A stretch of DNA of 64,000 bases. It comes from Echinococcus granulosus (lineage: Eukaryota > Platyhelminthes > Cestoda > Cyclophyllidea > Taeniidae). The position numbers and the translations under genes are program-made. The notes beneath the pieces were generated by a model, which saw only the letters and a list, made by a program, of their open reading frames with translations, was not told the origin of the DNA and did not search any database. Where the stretch lies: assembly GCF_000524195.1 (NCBI RefSeq), contig NW_020170394.1:1-64000 (forward strand). The letters run 5' to 3'. Of the stretch, positions 27,201 to 39,100 are shown piece after piece; position 1 is the stretch's first letter, and each line of letters begins with the position of its first letter.

Positions 27201-30200
27201 AGTGGTAATATCCGCTGCACAAATTCGGACTTTATCGAGTTTTTGGACAACCCGCCAGATAATCCTGTAGGTCATTCCAAAATACTAGTTTCCCGTTTTT
27301 TCAGCAAGTTCTCCTGCTTATAAATCAAACGATCATGTTGTTAATGTTTTTCCATTCCTAGACTCAAATATTTTGCTTGCTTCATCGTAAACTGAGTTTT
27401 CCCATTGCTGTTTTATTTAGTGCGGTTCTAGCTATCATTATAGAGTTTATGGTTTAATCAGACGCGATATGTTGGCATTGACTCTTCCCCACGTAGTATT
27501 GTATGTTTAATTACAGAGAAGGTAACTCAAAGAGTAAATTCCCATTTGCGGTAATAAACCCCTTGTGATTAAAGGGTTTATTTTTCCCCTCAATCTCCAC
27601 GACAGTTGTGTTCACAGCATCGACCGTCGCTATCGAGAAGTAGCGATTCTCCCAGTCGAGCTTGCAGCGCAACACTCTCCCAGTCCGACGAGGAGGCCTC
27701 CATCACTTGGACCGTCGAGAAGTGCTGCAGCACGGACTCCGCGGTGCGCGCTGGTCTCCTCTGGCTCCTCGACTACGCCTTATGCACCGGCGACATGAAG
27801 ACCTTCCTTCGCCTCATTGCTCAAAAATACGTGAAGCACAAGCTTACTCATATTTCACGAGGTGGGTAGCAACTTGTCCCCACGCTAATCGCCAAGGCAA
27901 TCTCTATTTGGCGACGATAGCCAGATGTAGACGATAATCACTTTGATTCTCATTTTACTTAATGCGTCTTTGCGATTTTTAACTGTAATGCTCTAAAACA
28001 CTTGTGATCTTAAAAGATAAGCTTATCGTAATGCCTTCTTCACGTGGAGCTTAGCATCCAGTGATCGGCATTTCGCTTCAGTACGGTGTGTTTTCACGAG
28101 GCATTCGGATCTGATCACTCGTTTTTCCGTATCCTTCATTTATGGTACTTGCTTTAGAATTCAGTGTGCTTGTTAGCAATATATTTTTTTAAAGCGATTT
28201 CTCGCTATACGCGTGTAACAAATTCCTACTAATTGGCAGAACAGCTGTGCTTTCCTCGCATTTACTGCAAGTGCTGTTTTTACCGCTATTTCTTCGAGGG
28301 TGTAGATTGACTGACTAGAGAGGTGGGAATAGGCACAACTTCAGCACGTGAATGAGAGACTCAAAGATTGTAAAAATCTCATTGTACGCGGAATTAAATT
28401 TTACACTAGAAATAATTATGCACGCATTAGTCAGAACATTTGCCATTTATTGCCTTCGACTGGAATCACTAATATTCTATTCAAACACTCCAGTTGCATG
28501 CATATTGCGTATTTTAACTTAAATGCGTTTAGCTGAATTTTGTAACACTTATTTTCATTCGACGTTAATAGCAGTAAAAGGTACATTCAGCTCAAGTTAA
28601 CTTACTTTGCATTGCAAGCACCTTGTTGAAAATGACGAAATTCTATCTCTTTACGCTTCTCTTGTTCCACCTTTTTTCAGGTCAAAGTTTATTTTAGGAA
28701 ATTTTTGCATTTGCTGCTAATACTTGCACAGATTTTCACTGCTTCATGGCATGCAAAGTTACGGAGCCAACAACTCTTTAAGGCTTTTTTGAGTTTTTGA
28801 TGCATGGATGTTCATTGTTTCATATTTTAGTACCGCTCAAAGTGCACACTATATAATGCCTCTTATAAATTGTTAAAACATCTCAAAGCCACCTGGTAAA
28901 GATTCCGCTGAAGTTGTATAAGGTGGGTGCTTTCAGCTGTCTGTTTTTATAAGCCTACTGGTTAAATATAGGTCGTAGCACTGAGAATAGCAAGTCGAAA
29001 CAAATGACCATATCTATGAAAATATATGCAATCTAGCACTGTACTTGTGGGATTTATTAATATCAGCTCGCATGCTTAAGGGTTTTATGCGGGGCTACTC
29101 ATTGTTGAAAAAATATTAAGCTTCAAAAAGGATTGTATGTCTGATATTCCTAGAGTCGCGGCTGTTGCGGCGCTTGCATCGGTCTGGAGCATTTTCGTTG
29201 AACCACTGGAACGCGACAGCGGTGGTTCAATACCACCCTTCAACATGGCTAGCTAGCTGCCATTACTCGAGTAGTCCACGGGCAACTATAGAACTTCTTC
29301 AACGCTCCAAATTGTAAGTTTCATTGAAAAACATTTTCGCGTAATCAGTGACTTGGCATAACTGGTGTCTCCCTTCACTATCTTGGCAAATATTCATTTA
29401 TTCCCCCTCTTCATTCCCGCTTGAATTTGATAAACTTCATTATTTTACCCTATCACCTCTTCGCGGTTAATTTGATTGACTGAAAACGTAGAAAGGTGCT
29501 TGGTGAGCATGCCCCTATCGACTCATGAGAATCCGTGATCCCTGATAACTTTTGAAAAGGTAAAACATAAAATTTGGACACTTGTTGGAAATCTTTGTGT
29601 GCAGAAAAATGTGATTTTCGGTATATTTGGCATATTCCAGGCAATGTTTTGGTGGGACGCGTTTGTAGTTGGGCTGTTAGGGTTTGCGCGTCGCTAGGCT
29701 ACTAACCAGGCGTGCTGCACAGGCTACGAGTGGAACATGCCACACATGTACACGCACACACACAGGCTTGCCATCGAGGCGATGTGCGTGGCGATTGCAC
29801 ACCTGATGCAACCCCTGTCTCAAACGCACTACGCGATATTTGATGTGTGTGTGTGTGTGTGTGTGTAAGTCAGACTAGTCACAGTCATTTTTCGACTTAC
29901 CTGCTCTACGAACTCCAAAAATAAGTTGTTTACCACTCATTCACACCAATTGTTTTCACAGCAAGGTGACTCCCCTTTGACACGAGTTCTGGAATTCATT
30001 TATTGCTAACTTTATTGAAACCGCACCCAGACTTTTATTTAGATATGTGTACTGTTAGTGCTTGAGTACTAAGTACTTACAATTCCCCTATAGTCATGAA
30101 ATATTGCGCGACTGAGTTGCTGAACATTTATAAGCGCCATCGTGTCTCAATATATCCTAATCGCCTCTTACATGACATCAGCTATTTGAATCCCCACCAT

Positions 30201-33200
30201 AATGAGCATGCTTTGACGGTTAGACTTTCGATGTCGCCAAGTTACCCTGCTGAAGAATCACGAATGTACTACTTGTAGACCGTTGTTAAGAAGCATTGGT
30301 GATTCCATGGACGAAGGAGCCTCTGCCTCCACCCTCAGTGTGTCTTCAACCACAGGACTTGTTGAGTCTTTCATTTTGGACACAGTAAGCATTCATTATT
30401 TGTGGTACAGTTTTCCCGTTTCGGGTACCTTGTTAACAGTAAGTTCCAATTCGTGAAGTCTTGGAGACAATTTCTAAGTCCTCACCGTGTTGAGCACAGT
30501 TGCATGCATGAATCATACAGAGATATACTTTTCAGCGTCAAAGTTCAGTGCGAGCCTAGTGTACTGCCTGAGTGCTCTGAAGCCGACTTTGCTCGCACTT
30601 TTCGATTCCATTTTATGCATATTTGCATTTAACTTTGGGTTCAAAATGGCAGTTTTTGGGCCTTTTTTTCTATGGGAGAGCTTGGGTTGGGTATTTTCAT
30701 AACTTTTGACAATTGGACAGTTTAATAATGGGTCCAGTTACCTAAGTATGATCACGTGGAATCGTAACAGAAGGCATTACATGTGTCCTCTAGAAGTACG
30801 TGATGGACCTGCTGCGGACGTATTGCCTCGAAGTGGCGACAAGCGGCATTCAGTGGGTGCACTGCCTGTTGCCAGTGGCAAGTGCTGGACTCTGGCAGGT
30901 CGCCGCCGCCTCAGCCCCCACCACTACCGAGGCGGCACGAGTCTGCGTACGTAATCCACACGTGCGCTTTTGCGTGCCCCTTGTGCGCGCTCAACTGCAT
31001 GCCATCTCTCTGGCCACTGATCTCATCTACCTCAAGCCTGCCTTCACTAACCGCCTACTCCAGGTCACCGCCATCAACAGCAACCACATCAAGGTACCTC
31101 TTCTCACACCAACGAGTAGTCCTCTCCCACTGTATCAATCAACTTCCCTTTTTCCAATGCACATCAACCAGTTTTCTTGATCGTGACCCACTGGGTAAGA
31201 GCAGGCAGTGTAAAATGTTTCAAGTATTTCTTATAATTTTTCTCTAGCACTTTATTGGGCGCTGGATTTTAGTGTTTACCTGGATCGTCCCCTTACACAA
31301 TCCCGCTTTTCGCCTTATAGATGGTCAACTCGCCTCCACATTCAATATCAGAAGATCTGATCACAGTTACAGGGATGTCCAACCAGAATGACCGGGAGAA
31401 TGGTGATAGTGTGGAGACCGAAAGAACACCTCTCAGAGTGTCCAGCTTCTCAATTGGTGGTAAACTGACCTTCCCAAATAGCGCCTCACAAGCGAGTTTT
31501 GATGCCAGTGCAAATCTGCAATCCGATGCCGTGGTTAATCATACCGTTAATGGTGCTTCTTTTCTCCTTTCGTTTAACCGTCGATGGTTTTCCACGTTTC
31601 CGTTGATTTTAAAACAATTCAATTGTCATATCTTCACTTAGGATACTCTCCCTGCATTCTCTGACACTACTGGATTTTAGATAAAGGCACTGAAGAAAAG
31701 TGTTGCAGGTGGTTTATTTCGATGGCCCTTCTGCTCATCAGAAACCTCAAATAAGACACAAATGTTACCATTTTATTCCTCGATTGGATTTTCGAAGTTT
31801 ATGCTTTTTATTCGTTTTATTTATAAGGTTTACTAGAAGTCCACTTTTGATTACTGAAAACGTTGATCAAACCATTGAACTCACCCGTACACAAGCTGCA
31901 GTTATAGGTGAAGTTATCAAACTATTTTTGGGACTATTCGGTATCATAATCTTGACGCTTGAAGATATTGGTCGAGGGTGAGTTTGTGGGCTCTTGTGGA
32001 AGGGGTTCTAGCCGTCGGATAACGAAGTCTCTGTGGCACCAGACCTTTTTAATGACTTGCCTCGGTATTGTCGGTCACACTACACCTCATCATTATTACC
32101 AATCGTAGGAAATGCAATGACTTTCATGGCTATGAGATCGAAAGCAGTTTTCTTCATGAGTTTTTGGTGTCATTGACTGGTAATTTATCTGGAAGTACTG
32201 CGTATCGTGTTGACACCATTGATTGTGCCATAGCCGTAGAGCTGATACTATCTACGAGCCCGAGTCACAGAACAGTTTCAGGCGTTTTAACCTATTTTGA
32301 GCACACCACTACGAGTATTGTGGGATGGGCAATATGCTTACATACATTCATATTTAACTTTACAAAGCCTTTTTTAATTATAGAATCGGCTGATACGTAC
32401 AATTTTGTGTTCAACACAACAAGTAACAACTTCCCCTGGGAGCAGTTACTTTCGCTGGCACCAACTGACCGTGGATTAATAAAGCAATTACGGTTCCAGG
32501 TGAATTTCGCCTGTCACCATTTTTTATTTATTTTTGTGTTGTGGAATGTGCCGCGTTTTATTTGCGCTCAGTCGTTAATAAAAACACGAATCGGATGTAG
32601 TCAAGTCAACTGAAAGTAGTTAGTACTGAATAGCTAATGCACATTTTTTCTCTTTAGTTGGAAGAATCGGAAGAATCCAAAGAACTTCTTCTGCGTAAGC
32701 AACGTACTCTCATGGCTGATCTGGAGGAATGTCAACAGCAGTTGAATCAGGAAAAACGTGACAAACATGCTGTATGTTTATTCGGCAGCGTTATACTTGC
32801 TGCATATTCTTCTTAAAAGTGTATGGCGACTTTTGGTATGTTCCGCTGTTTTTATGGCTATGAGGTCAAGAAGCATACAGTACCTGAGTGGCTAAATAAT
32901 TTCGAGCTGACAAACTCTGGTAGTAATTAAATCATTATAGTTTCCATCATCTTTACTGTAATATGCAATCATTTTCAATAGAGAGCCAATTGCCCACGGA
33001 GGAACAGTGACAAGCAATAGTAACATTTTGAAAATTAAGTGGCGATCTCACAGTGCCTTCAATGAAAGAGGGCATTTTAAGGGTAATGCGATATTTTTTC
33101 ATCCCTAGGCTGAGTTGCGCTGCCAGACAGCACACCGGCAAAACAGCGACCTGCAGTGTCGGGTGGAGGAGCTTGAGGAGGAGTTGGAGGAGGCCAACAG

Positions 33201-34127
33201 GAAGCAGCGTCGTTCCGCCCTCACTGGTCCCGCCACGCCTAGCTTCAACCCTTATGCCGGTGAGGTGACCCAACTCATGGAGGAGCGCAACGCTATGCGG
33301 GAGGAAATTGCTCATCTGCAAGAACGTCTTGCCACGTCTACCACCGAAAAAGCTGGAGTCAGTTTTTGTTGCTACTGCCATTGTGTTTCCTCTCTGCCTA
33401 CCTATTCTGACTGCATTCGCTCTTATTCGTGCATTTTTTATCGTAGTTTATCAATTTTCTAAGCTCAATTAGTTGCAAACTTATTTGGCCTTTTTCATGA
33501 ATTGGAAAGCCTTTGAGTTGGGCTAACAGTAGTTTAAATTGCACTCTAAAGGCTGCTGACATGGAGTTAGTCTACCAGAAGGCCAAAGTGCACGAGTTGG
33601 AGGGTCGGCTTGAGCTGGAGACGTCGACAAAGCAACGTCTGCAGTCGACCGTGGAGCGACTGAAAGGACAACTGGAGCAGCTGATGGGAGAACGTGAGAG
33701 GCTGCTAGCGGCAGTGCAGACAGAGCGCCAGAATGCGCGCGGTCTCTCGCGTAGTCTGCGCGAGGCCCTAGAGGACAAGGAGAGGGTGGAGCGCCGTCTC
33801 GCCGATGAGGAGCATCGGCGGCATGAGACCTCCAATGAGGTTTCTTCGTGCGTGCAGGAGCAGCTACGATTGCAGCAGGAGCTCTCCCACCTCCTCTTGC
33901 GCTGCAAGGAGGAAGAGCTGCGCTCTGTGGCGTTGCACAGTAGACGATCAGCTGAAGGGAATGAGGAGGAGACGATGGAGATGGATGCCGAGGCTTCTGA
34001 TGGGGATTGCTTGAGCGATGTGACGGACGGTGATGATGTTGGTGCTGGGGATAGAAGAGTGGAGCGCCGCACTCCCTCAGTCAATTGCGACCAGGGAACT
34101 GAACAAGCAGCTAGTAGTACAACGTGA
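15217..34127 (+). CDS. MYO18: Unconventional myosin class XVIII (PDZ-myosin)
   Basis: About 22 exons, about 1,490 residues. The start MSFSGVSLNPG is at 15217. A split PDZ domain follows (QLGISF near 15500; GLLPGDMVLSINGVDF in exon 16014-16394), then an SH3-like N-terminal subdomain (16515-16709). Motor exons: 19489-19660 (GVEDLMLLRHLNE), 20434-about 20757 (MPPHIYSVAQTIW and P-loop GRSGSGKS at 20671-20694), 21705-21964 (switch I-like NSNASRC; GEPTFHIFYYFLAG), 22600-22660, about 24180-24613, 25532-25742 (VMIVDPPGLQTPE, GGSFEDLLYNYANE), 27195-27266, 27606-27861, 29154-29313, 30279-30384, 30794-31093 (VHCLLPVA). Linker exons 31321-31552, a 28-nt exon 31680-31707, 31837-31907 and 32384-32499 lead to a coiled coil in 32658-32771, 33109-33357 and 33552-34127. 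Class XVIII myosins bind actin and scaffold but have little or no ATPase; the altered switch motifs agree. The PDZ exon junction between 15310 and 15530 is unresolved. Confidence 0.92.
23367..23389. repeat. CA-rich microsatellite in a MYO18 intron
   Basis: A short run of CA dinucleotides with one interruption, inside the intron between the myosin exons ending at 22660 and starting near 24180. It sits in a locally GC-richer 23.2-23.7 kb segment that may be an old repeat insertion. Confidence 0.7.
29844..29866. repeat. (TG)n microsatellite in a MYO18 intron
   Basis: About eleven uninterrupted TG units in the intron between myosin exons 29154-29313 and 30279-30384. A shorter CA run lies at about 29754-29763, so the two could pair in the transcript. 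The surrounding 29.65-29.87 kb is GC-richer than the rest of the intron. Confidence 0.8.
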
Positions 34128-36125
34128 ACGAGCAATCGACACCTTTTCTTATTCTTTGGACCAAACCACTGTGCTTGGAGTTTAACCTCTTTTTCTATAT
34201 AATTCACCGGTCTACGTACTTCCGATTTCGTGTTTATTCACTTGTGAACAAAGTGAATCGTACTTGGCTTTTGATATGTTTGTGTAAAAACCAGATGACG
34301 GCAAATGAGTACACCTATTATCTTGTTACCGTGCAGCCGTCATATCTAAAATCTATCCCAAAGTTAAAATTCGTCAACTACTTCAAACCTTTAGATCGTT
34401 TAAGAGGGGAGGTGGATGCACTCTTGACACTACAATTATACAACTGGGCACACTTCCAGACTACTCAATGCTAATAGTAGGCCTAGGAAAAGGCTGCGAA
34501 TCGGGTTTGGCGAGCGCTTTAATCTCAAAGTACGGTTGGGTCAAGGCGTAGTGCAGACTTGCCCTTGAACGGCTGGCATCTGATTTATCACTGTAACTTG
34601 TGTAAAAGAATTGAGCAGTTGGCCCAAATACACCTTGAAGCTATTCCTGCTAGAATTGGCAAGGTCTTCTCTTTGGCCTATGCGCGTTCACTGCTTACGC
34701 GAATAAGTTAGGATCATTTAACCGTCCAAAGCGTTAGGGGCTTTTGCACCAAAGGTCTTACCAGCATTTACTGCATTAAAAATGCGAGCACCTTGTTGTC
34801 ACGGGGTATTAGTTATTTTATAGATTAGTCGCTTACGGAAGTTACGTAATACAGTTAGCCCCTACTTTCGCCACGGCACCGCAGCCCTTCAGTCATGACC
34901 ATTTGCCACATGTCAGCAATAAGCCTGATCGCATTGGCTTAGTCAAACAGTTTTCAGACGCCCATGGAAAATTAGGGTGTGAATGCACGCCCAGGAATCG
35001 TTTCCGACTTCATAAATGTTATGAAAAAACACCACGGCAAGCTTAGTAACCACTCGAAGAAGTCCCACTCGATCCCAGGCCATTAAATGCGTTCTTCAAA
35101 AGCTACTCATTTGCCGATAAGGTACGAGTAAGCACAAAGTAAAATTGCCTAGCTGCAAGTTTACTCCCTGTGCTTCAGTTTTTAGCACTAAAGCCAAAAA
35201 ACCCAAGAGTTGGCAGTGTAACAGGCTTGGTGTTTCTTTCACCGCAGGCTTTACGCTCTTGGAGCGATCACACGAGTTGGAGAAAGTATTTATTTGGATT
35301 GTGACAAGCAAAAGGCATAAATATCACAACCAGACGTGTTCATGACACGTTGCCTCCTAGGGACCTACAACGTCCCATTCGTCACGACATCCGCATTTAC
35401 CGACCGTCTTGCCTAAAGGGCTCATTCAAGCATTTATGTACTACAACAGCGTGTGGACGCTTAGCAAATAATTTATCCTAACTAGTATAAAGAATTTGAT
35501 TTTGGGCGCTTTTTAAAGGACCTACTTACTGATTTTCCTTGGGAAATGCGTTATTCTCTATTTAGTTAAAGAGAATGCTATAGCCATGACTTTGAAAAAT
35601 TGGGTGCACAAAACTTGCTTTAAATGAGTGAATAATTTGCAAAGCCTAACAAAATGTAGGGGCAACCTTGCAAAGGGTTCGTGAATGTTCATAATATCTG
35701 CTCCCAATTTCCTTTTCTAAACAAGCTTTTGATTGGTCAGTCAGGACCAGATTCTACTCAGCTTAGTTGTCAGCCTCTACGCTAATCGGTTTGGACATGG
35801 GGGACGAGGACGGAATGAGTGGTGGCAAGAACCCAGTATTCTTTCTATCTTTTAGATTGGTCAGGTAGCTTGGTCGACGACAGTGATCATTTGGGTACTT
35901 ATAGTGCGTCTGACCCATTTTTTTAAAAATAACTTGTTTAGTACTCTCAGAATCTAGACGTCCCTTGCATGCTACACAAGAAGAATGTGAGACGGTCAAG
36001 GTACTAGCGCTTGATCTTTCGTTTTTGAGTGCATCTTTTTGGCCATGACGGCGTATTGGCTTTTCGTCCAGTGTATTCTGTTGTGATTATAAGTTGATCT
36101 CTTTTTCACTTTTAATCTTTTATCA
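34128..36125. other. Intergenic stretch between MYO18 and DCAF8
   Basis: No family-level similarity was recognised. It must hold the myosin 3' UTR and the DCAF8 promoter. It probably also holds a DCAF8 5' exon, because the first DCAF8 exon called opens with a splice acceptor at 36125 rather than an ATG. Frames in it are under 120 codons and show no domain. Confidence 0.5.
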
Positions 36126-39100
36126 GAGTAAACTTGTTTCGGATTTGAGAATCGGAAGTGCTTTTGATGTTGGAGAAAAATTTTCACCTTTATCAACATT
36201 TGACTTTGGTCGAGAGCGCAAAGACACGTCCAGACCCACGCCACCCCTGAAATACAGACGAATGAGATACCCTACTTACTTCTCGCCTATCTCATTGCTT
36301 GTGGCTAGGGAACAGGGCGATTGTGGGCCCTCTTCTCGCTATCACCGACTTCGCGACTTCTATGCAAGCCGCGTTTCTACAATCGAGGCTTGTGATAAGC
36401 GTCCCAGGTGGCCGTTGAATCAGAGCTTCCAGAAGCACATCCAGGGAAGCCTTTGGAATGTATTATCATTTGGACTTTCAGCTGTTTACCAAGTAAGTGT
36501 CCTTCTCTTCTTCAATGCGAGTAAATGTTTCTTGTTTAAGCCGATTATGAAGACCAGCATTATGGTGCTGTGGATTAGTTGGGAGGCCTACACTCATGTT
36601 TTTTTTCACGACTGTGGAGGTGATATTTGTTTAATTATAATTAGGGTTGTTTCATAGTTCCCCTATCCATATTTTAATTGATCACATATTACAAACAATT
36701 TTCTTTTGTTTTTATGGGTTATTTTTGTGACAATACTTAGTGCCATTCAGTGACTTGGTTACCTCTAAGTCAAATTACAGTGGAACTGCGCTTTATGAGT
36801 ATTTCCTCATTTTAGCACCATACAGGTTGCGTCAACGCGTTGAATTTTAATCACTCAGGCCACTTAATCGCGTCTGCTTCCGACGATACGCGTGTGGCCA
36901 TAGCCGACTCCTACACCGGAGAACTTAAGACTCGTTTCCTCACAGGGCATACCCTGAACGTTTTCCAGGTCAGTTAACTTCCCTCATCTGATATGCTTTC
37001 CCATTTCAGATTTGTCCTAAAACACACTACCCCTTCTTGTTGTGACTGTTTTCTATATTCTATGCATTATTGTTAAGGCGGCGTTCTTTACACGTCACTC
37101 ATTTGCCATATGAAATGGCTAGAATCTCATGATTTCATAAATTGGACCAGAATTTTGTGATCCATCATGGTTTATGGTAATTCTGCTACATTCTCGCTTT
37201 TCTGATAAAATTATCAAGCTGACCTGTCCATAATCGGCATAATAAGATCTGTAAGCTTGACGATATTGCAACCAATCCTCATTGTTCCACAATGTTAGAT
37301 ATTGCGTCTTCGTGTCAGGTGAAATTTGTGCCGAACTGCAACGACTTGAGGTTGGTTACCTCAGCTCGGGACGGCATGGTGCGCCTGGCTGAGCTTCACC
37401 CGGATGGCCAGGCAGTGGGGGCGACACGTACTCTTATTAATCACCAAGATGCTTGCCGCAACCTCGTTCTTGTTCCTGACGAGCCCTTCCTTCTCCTCAC
37501 CGCTGGAGAAGACGGCTCCGTCTTCTCTATCGATCTCCGTACCAATCAACCCAACCAGTAGGTTCCCTGTCCCACATCTGAGCTTCTTCGGTTTCGTCGA
37601 GATATCCCACTTGGTGCAGACTAGCTTATCCTTTTTTTGAGACTTTAACATCAAAATTTTCCACTTATTTTCCCAATCTTCCGATATTTTCGATACCAAT
37701 CTCTGCACATGAACCTGGAAAATTTTTTGAATTTTTAGGTTACTTCATTTGCCTTTGTCACCCTTCTACTCCATATCAGCTAATCCTGCCAGAGCGGTGG
37801 AGTTTTGTGTTTCTGGAAAGTATGAGTCATTCGTCAGGTCAGTTTGCTAATGTGACAATGGGACAAACTTTTATGTTAATCATGTGGATCAGTTCGACAA
37901 ATTACAAAACCACTTCGTTGAACTGTCGGTTGCACGGCGTTTTCGACTGATTTACAGGGTGTTTGATCGACGAAAGGTATCAGTAGCATCGCCCAAAGAT
38001 GGATATCTTCATTCATTTGCTCCACGTCACCTTCTCTCGAAACCGCAGTGCAGCCGTTTCGATGCCCCAGATGCAGACAGTGAGATGGGTCATGGGGCTG
38101 ACGAGGCTCGTGACGATGACGCATCCGATGACAGTGAGGCCAGTGATTATGATGACAGGGTCGATAGTGGTGAAAGTGATTTGGCCGAGGAGGGCTTCTT
38201 CTCCTCGCAACTGGGACGCCAGCTGCTCGGCCTCTTGCGTGAGGACTTGCGAAGTCGCAACCGGGCCCCCTCTCCCCCAGAGCTCGGTGGTGACACAACG
38301 GAGAGGCGTGTTGGTCGAAGGCGTTGGTCTCGAAACCGGCCAGTCCGTCTTAATGATCGTGTTGATCCGCTCGGGGACCACTCGCAGACCAAATACAGCA
38401 TCACTTCCGCCGTGTACAGTTCCAATGGCGATGGTCAGCTTTGTGGATGTGCACTTATTCCTTCGTTTTATTTATTTTTCTCCACATGCATAATCTCATG
38501 CTTTAATTTTGTTTCCTTTTTAGCCATCCTCGCATCCTTTAATGATGAGGACATTTATCTTTTCCATTCGCAAGATGACAAGCTTCCACCTCTCCACGTC
38601 TATCGGGGACATCGAAATAACGACTCTGGTTCGCCCTCATACATTTATTGCTATTAAATGGTACACCTATTAATGAGAAAAGGTAGGGACCCTAGGTGCT
38701 ACTGACCCTTTTTTTCGGGAATCGTGTAGCCTTCGATATTTGTTAGTTCTCTAGTCCTGTGTGGTTGAACGTTTTACGTTTGTGCTTTGCAAAACAGTGA
38801 AGGGTGTTAACTTCTACGGTCCTAACTCGGAGTTTGTCGTGAGTGGCAGTGACGACGGCTTCATATACATTTGGGACCGTCATTCAGAGGGCATTGTTCA
38901 ATGGCTCTGTGGAGACATCGCTGGCTCCGTTAACGTTCTCGAGCCACATCCCTTCTGTCCGATGCTCGCTACCTCCGGCTGCGATCACAGCGTCAAGGTG
39001 GGCATCATCACTCTGCCCTGCATTGCGGCTACTTATCAAACAGCTCTGAAAGTTTACCATTAATAAGTAATTTTTCCATCAAGCTAAGCCAGAAGCATTA

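Noticed and set aside
29154..29313. Separate small gene at this position
   Set aside because: The phase-1 reading (FSLNHWNATAVVQYHPSTWL) fits a myosin motor segment and closes the splice phase on both sides, so it was assigned to MYO18.
33572..34207. 211-codon minus-strand frame
   Set aside because: It is the antisense shadow of the GC-rich myosin coiled-coil exon; its Ser/Arg-rich product comes from the Glu/Leu-rich sense codons.
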